From positions 186,001-250,000 of the forward strand of contig NZ_WTYQ01000002.1 of assembly GCF_009828105.1 (NCBI RefSeq): DNA of 64,000 nt, read 5' to 3'. Below the pieces are notes generated by a model that saw only the letters and a program-made list of their open reading frames with translations, made no database searches and was not told the DNA's origin. Source of the stretch: Altericroceibacterium indicum. Its GTDB lineage: Bacteria > Pseudomonadota > Alphaproteobacteria > Sphingomonadales > Sphingomonadaceae. How positions within the stretch are numbered: position 1 is the stretch's first letter; each line of letters opens with the position of its first letter. Positions 8,506-16,737 of the stretch are shown one piece after another. Position numbers and translations under genes: made by a program.

Positions 8506-8514
8506 GAGGATAAT

Positions 8515-8838
8515 ATGACAGATTTCAAGGACCGGGAGCGCGCTGAAGAAGCGAAATTCACTTTCGACAATGAAAATGCGTTCCGCATCATTGCCCGCCG
8601 CAACCGCTTGCTCGGCCAATGGGCTGCACAGAAAATGCAGCTGACACCTGAAGAAACGGAAAGCTACGCCAAAGCCGTGGTGCAGGCTGATTTCGAAGAA
8701 GCTGGCGATGAAGATGTCATCCGCAAGCTGATTGGCGATCTCACCGCTGCCGGTGTTGAGATTGACGAAGCGCAGGTCCGTCAGGCTTTGAGCGAGAAGG
8801 CCGTCGAAGCACGTCGCCAATTGCTCGATAAGCTTTGA
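8515..8838 (+). CDS. DUF1476 protein, F1Fo-ATP synthase inhibitor (zeta-subunit) family
   Basis: A 107-residue, highly charged, mostly helical protein starting MTDFKDRERAEEAKF, then FRIIARRNRLLGQWAA and GDEDVIRKLIGDL. This is the alphaproteobacterial DUF1476 family, whose Paracoccus member is the zeta inhibitor of the F1-ATPase. The charged N-terminus is the inhibitory part in that protein. It starts nine bases after leuD and probably shares its transcript, with bolA and grxD following on the same strand. Confidence 0.9.
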   Translation: MTDFKDRERAEEAKFTFDNENAFRIIARRNRLLGQWAAQKMQLTPEETESYAKAVVQADFEEAGDEDVIRKLIGDLTAAGVEIDEAQVRQALSEKAVEARRQLLDKL

Positions 8839-8890
8839 GCTAAACGCTCAAACACCGACTATTCATCTATCTTTGCAGGAGCATTGACCC

Positions 8891-9124
8891 ATGGCCATGC
8901 CCGCCACTGAAATCGAAGCCCTCATTCAGGCAGCCCTGCCCGACGCCACAATCGAGATCACTGATCTTGCTGGCGACGGGGATCATTATGCTGCCCGCGT
9001 CAGTTCCCCCTCTTTTGCCGGGAAAAACCGTGTGCAGCAGCACAAGATGGTTTTCGAAGCCCTTGGTGGCCGTATGGGCGGTGAACTTCACGCCTTGCAA
9101 CTCACCACTGTCGTTCCCAATTGA
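8891..9124 (+). CDS. BolA/IbaG-family protein
   Basis: A 77-residue BolA-fold protein: IEALIQAALPDATIEITDLAGDGDHY then RVQQHKMVFEALGG, with the family's conserved histidine in the QQHKMVF helix. BolA-like proteins form [2Fe-2S]-bridged heterodimers with CGFS monothiol glutaredoxins, and such a glutaredoxin is the next gene 33 bases on. AGGAG lies before ATG 8891. Together they serve Fe-S cluster trafficking or sensing in the cytoplasm. Confidence 0.93.
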   Translation: MAMPATEIEALIQAALPDATIEITDLAGDGDHYAARVSSPSFAGKNRVQQHKMVFEALGGRMGGELHALQLTTVVPN

Positions 9125-9157
9125 CAGCGGTACACACGAGACAAGTCAGGGTTTACC

Positions 9158-9487
9158 ATGTCCGATATCAATGAACGTATTTCCAAGGTCGTGGGCGACA
9201 ATGATGTCGTCCTGTTTATGAAGGGCACACCGCTCTTTCCGCAATGTGGCTTTTCCAGCCGCGCTGTTGCGATCCTCGAACATTGCGGCGTCGCTTATGA
9301 CAGCGTTGATGTGTTGCAGGACATGGAAATCCGGCAGGGCATCAAGGCCTATTCCGATTGGCCCACGATCCCCCAGCTCTATGTGAAGGGTGAATTTGTC
9401 GGTGGCAGCGATATCATGATGGAAATGTTTGAAGCTGGTGAATTGGCTCAGCTGATGGAAGACAAGAAAGTCGCCAAAGCAAGCTGA
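9158..9487 (+). CDS. grxD: Monothiol glutaredoxin (Grx4/GrxD type)
   Basis: A 109-residue protein with the Fe-S-binding active site PQCGFSSRA (about residues 27-35), the preceding lysine in MKGTP, and the glutathione-binding TIPQLYVKGEFVGGSD. CGFS glutaredoxins carry a glutathione-coordinated [2Fe-2S] cluster and pair with BolA proteins such as its upstream neighbour. A strong terminator follows. Confidence 0.97.
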   Translation: MSDINERISKVVGDNDVVLFMKGTPLFPQCGFSSRAVAILEHCGVAYDSVDVLQDMEIRQGIKAYSDWPTIPQLYVKGEFVGGSDIMMEMFEAGELAQLMEDKKVAKAS

Positions 9488-9526
9488 CCTTTGAAGGCTA
9501 CAAAGCCTTCCCAACAAACAGACATC

Positions 9527-9557
9527 AAAAGGCCTCGGGGCGATCCGGGGCCTTTTT
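9527..9557 (+). terminator. Rho-independent terminator after grxD
   Basis: AAAAGGCC pairs with GGCCTTTT around a GC-rich inner loop and is followed by a T-rich run, 40 bases after the grxD stop. It ends the leuCD-bolA-grxD series. Confidence 0.85.
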
Positions 9558-9897
9558 ATTTATGGAGCTTGGGAGATGTCCAGAAAGTTTTCGGGGAGGC
9601 AGGGCGTGGAGACCCATGTTCCGCAAAGGAATGAGCCCTGCCTCATCGAAGAATCGACATTTTCTAATATAACACCATTTCCAAAAATCTGCCTCTAAGG
9701 GCGGTTTGCGAGATAGAGCAGTGATGCCACAGATTCCTACTGTAAAAATTTCCAGCACCACTCTGTCAGCTTCCAGAACATAGTCAACTGGAGCTTAATT
9801 TGATTTTGACCAGAATATTCTGAAATTACACTGGCACATTCCGTTCTGCCTCTTTATGCAGTTTTGCGTAAGGTGACAGATAAAAAAGAGGATTGCC
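9558..9897. other. Intergenic region upstream of ligE with an inverted repeat
   Basis: No convincing gene in this stretch. It holds a perfect 9-base inverted repeat, AGGCAGGGC (9597-9605) and GCCCTGCCT (9635-9643), enclosing a smaller TTCC/GGAA pair, so a structured RNA or operator is possible. The last 120 bases are AT-rich and likely contain the ligE promoter, but I cannot assign boxes. Confidence 0.5.
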
Positions 9898-10746
9898 GTG
9901 GCTGAAAATAACACAATTACGTTCTATGATCTTCAACTAGCCAGTGGTTGCACGATCAGCCCCTTTGTGTGGGCGACGAAATATGCGCTCAAACACAAGG
10001 GCTTTGACCTTGACATTGTCCCCGGTGGATTCACCGGAATCATGGAGCGGACTGGTGGGAAGACCGAACGCCTCCCCGCCATTCAGGATGACGGCAAATG
10101 GGTGCTCGATAGCTGGCTGATCGCGGAATATCTGGATGAAACCTATCCCGACCGGCCACGCCTGATTGGCAGCGAAGGCGAAAAAATCCTCACCCAGACA
10201 TTGGAAAACTGGCTTTGGAAAACCGCGATCGGGCCATGGATGACCTGCTTCATCAAAAGCTATCGTGATCGTTCACTGCCGCAGGATCATCAATATGTGA
10301 CGGAAAGCCGCGAGCGGATGTTTGGCAATACGATGGAAAACATCATCATCGGCCGTGAAGATCGCTTGCCTCTGGTGCCGCCCCAGCTTGAACTTCTGCG
10401 CACTGCCCTGCGCCAGCAGAAATGGTTCGGCGGTGATACACCCAATTATGCTGATTACCGCCTGCTGGCCGTGTTCCTGTTCTGCGCTTCTGTCGCTGAC
10501 ACACCGGTTCTGACCGAGGATGATCCTTTGCGTGACTGGATTGATCGCGGCTTTGACCTTTACGGCGGACTTGGCCGGCATGAAGGCATGTCTCCCCTGT
10601 TCGGCCTGAAGCTGCGCGAAGGCGATCCTGAACCTTTCGTCAAAGATGCAGCCAAGATGGGCGGTGGGCTCGTCAGCCGGAACACTGGCCCGAAGAGCAC
10701 AAGCGAAGAGACAGCCCACCTCAAGGGTGAGAAAACAACCGCTTAA
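9898..10746 (+). CDS. ligE: Glutathione S-transferase-type beta-etherase LigE
   Basis: A 282-residue GST-fold protein very close to Sphingobium LigE: NNTITFYDLQLASGCTISPF at the N-terminus, ALKHKGFDLDIVPGGFTGI, WVLDSWLIAEYLDE, and the C-terminal FGLKLREGDPEPFV. LigE cleaves the beta-O-4 ether bond of lignin-derived aryl ketones using glutathione, with stereospecificity for one enantiomer. GTG 9898 has AGAGGA six bases upstream. The gene stands alone here, with no ligD, ligF or ligG alongside, so the rest of the pathway must be elsewhere. LigP is a close alternative name. Confidence 0.92.
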   Translation: MAENNTITFYDLQLASGCTISPFVWATKYALKHKGFDLDIVPGGFTGIMERTGGKTERLPAIQDDGKWVLDSWLIAEYLDETYPDRPRLIGSEGEKILTQTLENWLWKTAIGPWMTCFIKSYRDRSLPQDHQYVTESRERMFGNTMENIIIGREDRLPLVPPQLELLRTALRQQKWFGGDTPNYADYRLLAVFLFCASVADTPVLTEDDPLRDWIDRGFDLYGGLGRHEGMSPLFGLKLREGDPEPFVKDAAKMGGGLVSRNTGPKSTSEETAHLKGEKTTA

Positions 10747-10763
10747 ATCGTCGAGCGAAGTTA

Positions 10764-10795
10764 AAAGGCCCCCGCCCGTGTGGATGGGGGCCTTT
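10764..10795. terminator. Bidirectional terminator between ligE and opgH
   Basis: AAAGGCCCCC (10764-10773) pairs perfectly with GGGGGCCTTT (10786-10795). It lies between two convergent genes and can serve both. Confidence 0.9.
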
Positions 10796-10807
10796 CCTAT
10801 TATACCC

Positions 10808-12586
10808 TCAGGTCAATTCGCTCGGCACATGGCCCACATTGATCGGGGGCGGGACCTGAAAGTACCCCTTCCGCCCCAGGGCAGCGCCCAGACCCGTGTT
10901 AGATGTCATGCTGACCAGCCATGGAGACGTCAGCAGGCCAATCGTCAGCGGGGAAAGCCAGGCCGCAGTGATCGGGTCAATGAAAACAGTCGCCGCAAAA
11001 GCCAGCCCCAGCAGAATATGCGGCTTCAGATTGGGCAATACATCCCCCACTGTCAGCCCCTTGGCTTCACGCGATTGCGCATTCCAGCCGGATGAACGGC
11101 CCAGCAGCACTTCGCCCAATGCGAGGAGCTGATTGACCATCGAAACGGGGGCCAGCAGCACGGCCAGCGGAATTTCCAGCAGCACCGATTTGATAATCGA
11201 GGCCGCGCCACCGTATCGCTGGCGGCGATCCTTATTGGAAAGCAACCATGTCAGCCCCATCAGCTTGGGGCCAAACAGCAGCACAATAGTCAGCCATAAC
11301 ACACTTGGCGGCGTGCTTTCGGTGATCGGGTTTTGCCCTTCGAAAGCCACTTGAGCGATAGCTGTCAAAATCAACACCAGCCAGGCTGGAGATGTAAGAT
11401 ATGCCGACGCTCCGATCAGCAAATGCATCCGGCTTGCCCAATGAAGGCCCGGTGCATCAAGCAAACGCAAATGCTGAAGGTTCCCCTGCATCCAGCGGCG
11501 GTCCCGAATGGCATTATCAACGATGGTAGGCGGAAACTCTTCATAACTGCCGTCAATCATCAGCATATGCACCGCCCAGCCCCGGCGCCGCAGCAGAGCC
11601 GATTCCACCATGTCATGGCTGAGGATATGCCCACCAAAGGGAGGCTTGCCACCCAATTGGGGCAGGCCACAGCTTTCAGCAAAAGCCTTGACCCGAACAA
11701 TAGCATTATGGCCCCAGAAATTGGCTTCCGAGCCTGACCACCAAAGCAGTCCGGCAGAGGCAATCGGGCCATAGGCATAGCCGGCAAACTGCATCCAGCG
11801 CTGGAACACAGTGCGCGCATTGATCGTCATCGGCACTGTCTGCAACAGGCCAATGGAGGGGCGCTTTTCCATGATTGAAATCATGCCGGAAATCGCGTCG
11901 CCGCTCATCAGACTGTCAGCGTCCAGAATGACCATATATTCATAAGCGCTGCCAAACCGCTCCAGCCATTCGGAAATATTGCCAGGCTTACGGGCAATAT
12001 TCTTCTCACGACGACGATAATAGACATTGATCGGCGCATGAGGGGCCATCGCTTCCCATGCAGCCCATTCTTCCTTGCCGTGTTCAGGATTGGAATCGGA
12101 CAGGATGAAGAAATCCACCTGAGGTCCTACCCCCGCAGCAGCGATCGAAGCAGTCATCGCTTCCACCCGCCCCATCACCGCTTCGACACCTTCATTATAG
12201 ACCGGCATAAGCACGGCGGTGCGGTGGTGGGTGTTTTCCACCTTTCCCGTGATGGCTGTAAAACCGGGGTGATCCCCGGTCATCAGTTTCAAAAAGCCCA
12301 TGGTTGAACTGACAAAACCAAAAGCGATCCAGCAGAACAGTGGCACGAACAATAGCAGCAACAGAATTTCAAAGAAATCCAACCCATCACGCGACAGAGC
12401 AAAGCGCACTTCCGTGCTCGCTGCCATGCCGAGCACGCCGGTTGCCGCAATCAGCAGCAACCTTTTGGCGAGTAACCCATGCGGCGTGGTGGTGACTTCA
12501 ATCGAGCCGGGAGGGTTCCCCTCCAGCTTCTGCAAAGTCATCTTCAATGGCGCTTCTGACGGGAGGTTAGGCAGTGCAGTGTTCAT
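10808..12586 (-). CDS. opgH: Glucans biosynthesis glucosyltransferase OpgH (MdoH)
   Basis: A 592-residue inner-membrane GT2 enzyme that makes the beta-1,2-glucose backbone of osmoregulated periplasmic glucans. Membrane helices flank a cytoplasmic catalytic domain with VLMPVYNEG, ILDADSLM (DAD), the catalytic HDMVES and RDRRWMQGN (the Q/RxxRW acceptor motif). It is shorter than the 847-residue E. coli protein, lacking its long ends, as is usual in alphaproteobacteria. ATG 12586 overlaps the opgG stop (ATGA), so the two are coupled. It is the last gene of a four-gene operon that begins with an outer-membrane factor. Confidence 0.95.
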   Translation of the reverse strand: MNTALPNLPSEAPLKMTLQKLEGNPPGSIEVTTTPHGLLAKRLLLIAATGVLGMAASTEVRFALSRDGLDFFEILLLLLFVPLFCWIAFGFVSSTMGFLKLMTGDHPGFTAITGKVENTHHRTAVLMPVYNEGVEAVMGRVEAMTASIAAAGVGPQVDFFILSDSNPEHGKEEWAAWEAMAPHAPINVYYRRREKNIARKPGNISEWLERFGSAYEYMVILDADSLMSGDAISGMISIMEKRPSIGLLQTVPMTINARTVFQRWMQFAGYAYGPIASAGLLWWSGSEANFWGHNAIVRVKAFAESCGLPQLGGKPPFGGHILSHDMVESALLRRRGWAVHMLMIDGSYEEFPPTIVDNAIRDRRWMQGNLQHLRLLDAPGLHWASRMHLLIGASAYLTSPAWLVLILTAIAQVAFEGQNPITESTPPSVLWLTIVLLFGPKLMGLTWLLSNKDRRQRYGGAASIIKSVLLEIPLAVLLAPVSMVNQLLALGEVLLGRSSGWNAQSREAKGLTVGDVLPNLKPHILLGLAFAATVFIDPITAAWLSPLTIGLLTSPWLVSMTSNTGLGAALGRKGYFQVPPPINVGHVPSELT

Positions 12587-14130
12587 GGTTGAAGCGACAT
12601 GATGACAGTTTCCGTCAGCGCATCGTTGTTTCGCCGCAGAAACAAACGGCAATCAAGCGGGTCTGTCAGATCATTACGAATGTCGATCATCGCCCGCCAG
12701 TAATTGGTGCGCCCCACCACCGGATAGGCACTGGAAGACAAGACAGCCGAAGCGGGCAAATTCGTAACAATTTCAACACCGCTCTGCCGGTCCAGCCCGG
12801 CGAGACTGCCGCCTTCAAAATCGAACACATATTTGGTCGCCCCTTCAATCGGCGGTGTGCCAGGAGCGCCAGCCGGGCCTTTGAAGAAATCGACATTGCG
12901 CGCCGCCGTGCCCTTGCTCAAATCCTGCGATGTCCAGGTTAACTTATAGGCCAGCTCCATGCTGCCCCCGGCAACAGCGGCTTCGGCAGGGGTCCAGAAC
13001 GCCCCGATATTATCCGCCGTTTCCTTGTCCGTCGGCATTTCATACAGCACGACAGCCCCTTCCCCCCAGTCTCCCTTGGGCTCTACCCACAGGCCGGGGC
13101 GGCGATCATAAAACACGCTGTCATCCTGATAATGATCGAATTTCTGATCACGCTGGAGCAGGCCAAAACCTTTGGGGCTGGGCGTTTGGAATGTGTTGAT
13201 GCGGGCAGTATTGGAATTGGCAAGTGGCCGCCAGATGCGCTCCCCGGTGCCGCTCCAGATTGCCAAACCGTCGGAATCATGAATTTCCGGCCGCCAATCC
13301 TTATGCACATCATGATTGGTCTGATCGTACCAGAACATGCTGGTTTCGACCGCCAAACCCAAACGGCGTATATCCTGCCGGAAGAACACGGCAGCCTGAA
13401 TGTCTTGCACGACGCCTTCATCTGTCATGGAGCTATCAAAGCGATAGGCCCCGGTTACACTCGGCCCATCCAGCAAGGCATAGATAAAAAAGCGATCCGT
13501 CCCCACCCGCTCAATCCAGAATTCGGTAAAATCAGGAAACTCTTCTGCTTCCGGCAAACCGATGTTCACGGCAATGCCACGGGCGGACAGGCCATATTGC
13601 CCGCGTGACCCCGCCGCACGAAAATAGGAAGCGCCCAGAAAGGCGATCCAGTCGCTCTTGCCGCTTGAATCCATGATCCGGAAACCAGCCGGATCGGCAT
13701 GGGCATTGCCCTGAAACAGGCCGGTAGTGTCTTTGATCAAGCGGGCCTTGCCATCTTCAACCACATGCATGATGACCGGTTGTTCAGCGACCGTTTTGGC
13801 GGCCGGAAACAAGCGCACCATGCCTTCAATCGCTTCACCATCGCCATAAGTCAGCTTGACATATTCGTCGAAGTCCTTGGCCATATCGCGCGCTTTTGGT
13901 GGCGCTTTATAAGCCTGCCCCGCCATTTTCCGGGCGCGTTTCTTCAGATCATCCCACGAAAAATTCTGTGGAGGGCCAAGTCGGCCTGAAGCGGCCATCG
14001 CCGGTGAAATGGAAGCAAGGGCGACAAGGCCGGCAAATAAGCTACAAGCGCTTCGCCGGGTTACAGGGACATTTCCAGTCAGCTTGCGTCTCCTTAGAGC
14101 TGTTGAAAGCCTCGAAAGGGAGACGCTCAA
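12583..14130 (-). CDS. opgG: Glucan biosynthesis protein OpgG/OpgD (MdoG), periplasmic
   Basis: About 515 residues, matching the MdoG family: a signal sequence, then FSWDDLKKRARKMAGQAYK and conserved FLGASYFRAAG and GLSARGIAVN. MdoG acts on the growing periplasmic glucan, and OpgG/OpgD proteins are now viewed as glucan-shaping enzymes. The frame has no ATG start. TTG 14130 is used here, but a CTG at 14082 has AAGGAG seven bases upstream and would give a compact signal with a twin arginine (VTRRSACSLF). It follows the adaptor gene by three bases and overlaps opgH. Confidence 0.93.
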   Translation of the reverse strand: MSVSLSRLSTALRRRKLTGNVPVTRRSACSLFAGLVALASISPAMAASGRLGPPQNFSWDDLKKRARKMAGQAYKAPPKARDMAKDFDEYVKLTYGDGEAIEGMVRLFPAAKTVAEQPVIMHVVEDGKARLIKDTTGLFQGNAHADPAGFRIMDSSGKSDWIAFLGASYFRAAGSRGQYGLSARGIAVNIGLPEAEEFPDFTEFWIERVGTDRFFIYALLDGPSVTGAYRFDSSMTDEGVVQDIQAAVFFRQDIRRLGLAVETSMFWYDQTNHDVHKDWRPEIHDSDGLAIWSGTGERIWRPLANSNTARINTFQTPSPKGFGLLQRDQKFDHYQDDSVFYDRRPGLWVEPKGDWGEGAVVLYEMPTDKETADNIGAFWTPAEAAVAGGSMELAYKLTWTSQDLSKGTAARNVDFFKGPAGAPGTPPIEGATKYVFDFEGGSLAGLDRQSGVEIVTNLPASAVLSSSAYPVVGRTNYWRAMIDIRNDLTDPLDCRLFLRRNNDALTETVIMSLQP

Positions 14131-14133
14131 ATG

Positions 14134-15363
14134 TCAATTCGCGTTCCCGGCTGAATTTTCAGGCGCATCGTCCGGTGCCGAGCGCCAGCCTGCTATCACC
14201 AGATCACCCGATTTGAGATCAGGCGAGCGAACTTCGGTCAGTTGCCCGTCACTTGCGCCGACCACCACATCAATCGGGCGGGCAGAATCATCCCCATCAA
14301 GGAGGAAAATTGTCGCATGGCTAACCTCGGCATCGGCAATTTCACGGTCCGTTTTGGGATCGATATGAAACGCAGCATTGGGCACGAGAAACACGTTCTT
14401 GCGCTCTGGCAGTGCAATATTAACCGTGGCGCGCATTCCAGGTGTTATCGCAAGATCTGCATTATTGACCGCAACCACCACTTGCTGCGTGGAAAGATCA
14501 CCAGCGTCCGGTTCGGGAGAAATCCGCTTCACACTGCCAGAAAAGCTCTTGCCGGGAATATTGTCGATCACAATGTCGGCGCTGGCACCCTGTGCAAGGC
14601 CGTTGGCCACGGTATCTTCTGCATTTACCGGAATTTCTAACTGCCCCATATTGGTCGCGATCACGAAAAGCACATCGCCTGGGGCTTTGGCGACATATCC
14701 CGCATCAGCACGCTGTTCGATCAGAAAACCATCAACCGGTGAGCGGATAGTTGCGGCTGCCAGACGTTGGCGGCTTTGAGCCATGTCGGTTTGCCATTCT
14801 GCAACCCGGCGGCGGGCAAGCTCCACCTCAGATTGCTTTTGGGCCACATCGGCGCGCGCAACCTCTAACTCTCCGCGTGAAGGTACCCGGCCACCCGATT
14901 CCTTGTAGACTTTTTCGATCCGTGAGAGTTGCGCCTTTGCTTCGGCAAGGCTGGCTTCTGCCACCTGTATTTCAGCCTTGGCAGTGCCTTCCCGCGCCTG
15001 AATTTCGGCAATATGCGCCTGCAAATTGCTGGTGTCCATCCGGGCAAGAATTTGCCCCTTGGTGATACGCTTGGCCCCCTCTGGAAGCACAGGTGTCACC
15101 AATCCGGCAAAGGGCGCCCGAATTTGCAATTCACCCGAAGAATGCACGATCCCCTTGGCCGTCAATTGCGGTTGCAAATCGCCTTGTTCCAGCTTGTGCA
15201 AAATATAGGGCGTGTCATGCCCTGTCAGAAAGCGCAGCATCAAAAAGCCCAGCGCGATAATGGCAATCACCACAATGGTGCGCACGATCACGCGCTGGCG
15301 GCTTGTTCCCGGCCTGGCATCGAGCAGTTGGTCGATATTCTCAGGCGTGCCTGTATCAATCAT
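14134..15363 (-). CDS. HlyD/MacA-type periplasmic adaptor subunit
   Basis: A 409-residue membrane-fusion protein: a cytoplasmic N-terminus, one transmembrane helix (about residues 27-45), a lipoyl half (GIVHSSGELQIRAPFAGLV), a long coiled-coil hairpin (about 110-205, with AEIQVAEASLAEAKAQLSRI), the second lipoyl half (ATIRSPVDGFLIEQ) and beta-barrel domains. Such adaptors join an inner-membrane transporter to an outer-membrane channel. Here no ABC or RND pump is encoded; the partners in the operon are the overlapping outer-membrane factor upstream and opgGH downstream. Confidence 0.9.
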   Translation of the reverse strand: MIDTGTPENIDQLLDARPGTSRQRVIVRTIVVIAIIALGFLMLRFLTGHDTPYILHKLEQGDLQPQLTAKGIVHSSGELQIRAPFAGLVTPVLPEGAKRITKGQILARMDTSNLQAHIAEIQAREGTAKAEIQVAEASLAEAKAQLSRIEKVYKESGGRVPSRGELEVARADVAQKQSEVELARRRVAEWQTDMAQSRQRLAAATIRSPVDGFLIEQRADAGYVAKAPGDVLFVIATNMGQLEIPVNAEDTVANGLAQGASADIVIDNIPGKSFSGSVKRISPEPDAGDLSTQQVVVAVNNADLAITPGMRATVNIALPERKNVFLVPNAAFHIDPKTDREIADAEVSHATIFLLDGDDSARPIDVVVGASDGQLTEVRSPDLKSGDLVIAGWRSAPDDAPENSAGNAN

Positions 15364-16600
15364 TGCGCGCCTCGCCCCGTGCTACAGCGCCTGTCGCTGG
15401 CACCGAACCGTCCCATCCGCCGCCGAGCGCTGTGTAATAATCGACCAATGCACTGGCACGATCGGCCTGTGAAAGCGCCAGTGACTGTTCGATCGATGCC
15501 AGCGCCCCTTCTGCAGCATAAATCTGCGTAAAATCACCATATCCGGTATTATAGGCGAGCTTGGCATCTTTAAGCGCAGCCTGAGCCGACTGGAACGCAT
15601 CGCCCAGCGTTTCAGCCTGCACCTTGGCGGATTGGAGCGTTTGCGCAGAACGCGCCACTTCGCGCGCGGCATCTTGAACCGCGCGCTGGTAGCGGGTGAT
15701 GGCGCTGGTCAACTCTGCCGGGAAGGTTTCACCAGAGCCGCTCTTTTGCGCGGCCAGAGCCATGTCCACCTGATCGCTGGATATGCCAGCAGCAATCAAT
15801 TCAGCGGCCAATTGCCGTTCCATCTCACGCAAATCCGGACGGCGCAGCGGCAAGTCATCTGCCCCTTCCACACCGGACAAAACCTCAGCAATGGGGATGG
15901 AGCCTTCTAAGCCGATCCGCTCCAACAGATCATCGGGCGTCATACCGACAAGCTGCGCGAGTTTGACCAGACGATCCTGCAACTCTGCTTCCATCTGGCC
16001 GAGTGTGGCCCATGTCTGGGCACGCTGAACTTGCGCCATCTCAGCATCATAGGCCGGGGCGAGCCCTGCCTTCCGGCGATAAGCGGCCACTTCGCGATTG
16101 TCATCCTGACTATTCAGCCGGCCTTTCACACTCGCAAGAATCTGCTGCTGTTCCCGAACCGCAATATAGCCAAGGGCGATATCCTGAGCGAGCCGCGCAC
16201 GCACCTCTGCTTCACGATAATGAACTGCCGCAAGGCTGGCGCTTGCCGACTCTACCCCACGTTCCTTATTCTTGAAAATGCCGGTCAGACCGCCTGCACT
16301 GCCAGCATTCTTCGCAGCCCGAGCATATTGCGCCTGAGCATCAGCAACCGCCGGATTGCTGGCCAGTCCTTGTTCAATCAATCCATCAAGCATGGGGTCG
16401 TTGAAGCTGCGCCACCACTGAGCGAGCGCCTGCTGATCAGCTCCTGCCGGAGCAGAAGGGCCAGCAATATCGGGGACAAGGCTCACCGAAAAGTCCCGAC
16501 TACCCTGGGTTTGCGTGGTGCAACCGCCGCAAACCAGCGTGAATGCCAAGCCAAGAGCGAGCCCAGCGGGCGAAAATCTATTTTTTGTCAACACAATCAA
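15356..16600 (-). CDS. TolC/NodT-family outer-membrane factor lipoprotein
   Basis: A 414-residue OMF. The lipobox LVCGGC gives a lipidated N-terminus. WWRSFNDPMLDGLIEQGL and the paired coiled-coil halves with DLPLRRPDLREMERQLA and YNTGYGDFTQIYAAE are typical. It would form the outer-membrane channel for the adaptor encoded next, which it overlaps by eight bases. Start is uncertain: TTG 16600 is the longest, and GTG 16594 or TTG 16591 are also possible. It is the first gene of the opg operon. Confidence 0.87.
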   Translation of the reverse strand: MIVLTKNRFSPAGLALGLAFTLVCGGCTTQTQGSRDFSVSLVPDIAGPSAPAGADQQALAQWWRSFNDPMLDGLIEQGLASNPAVADAQAQYARAAKNAGSAGGLTGIFKNKERGVESASASLAAVHYREAEVRARLAQDIALGYIAVREQQQILASVKGRLNSQDDNREVAAYRRKAGLAPAYDAEMAQVQRAQTWATLGQMEAELQDRLVKLAQLVGMTPDDLLERIGLEGSIPIAEVLSGVEGADDLPLRRPDLREMERQLAAELIAAGISSDQVDMALAAQKSGSGETFPAELTSAITRYQRAVQDAAREVARSAQTLQSAKVQAETLGDAFQSAQAALKDAKLAYNTGYGDFTQIYAAEGALASIEQSLALSQADRASALVDYYTALGGGWDGSVPATGAVARGEARND

Positions 16601-16737
16601 GGAATAGCAGGCTGAGCCATTTAGCCAATAGTCTATGCTGCAGATGCACAGTGCGCGCTTAAATTAAGCCCATTTCACTGCGATTATAACACTGGGGGCA
16701 GTCAGTGCCGAGAAAGTAGCTCCCGGCGCTGCAAACC

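Noticed and set aside
7828-8820. 330-codon minus-strand frame opposite leuD and DUF1476
   Set aside because: It covers two confident plus-strand genes and has no recognisable motif.
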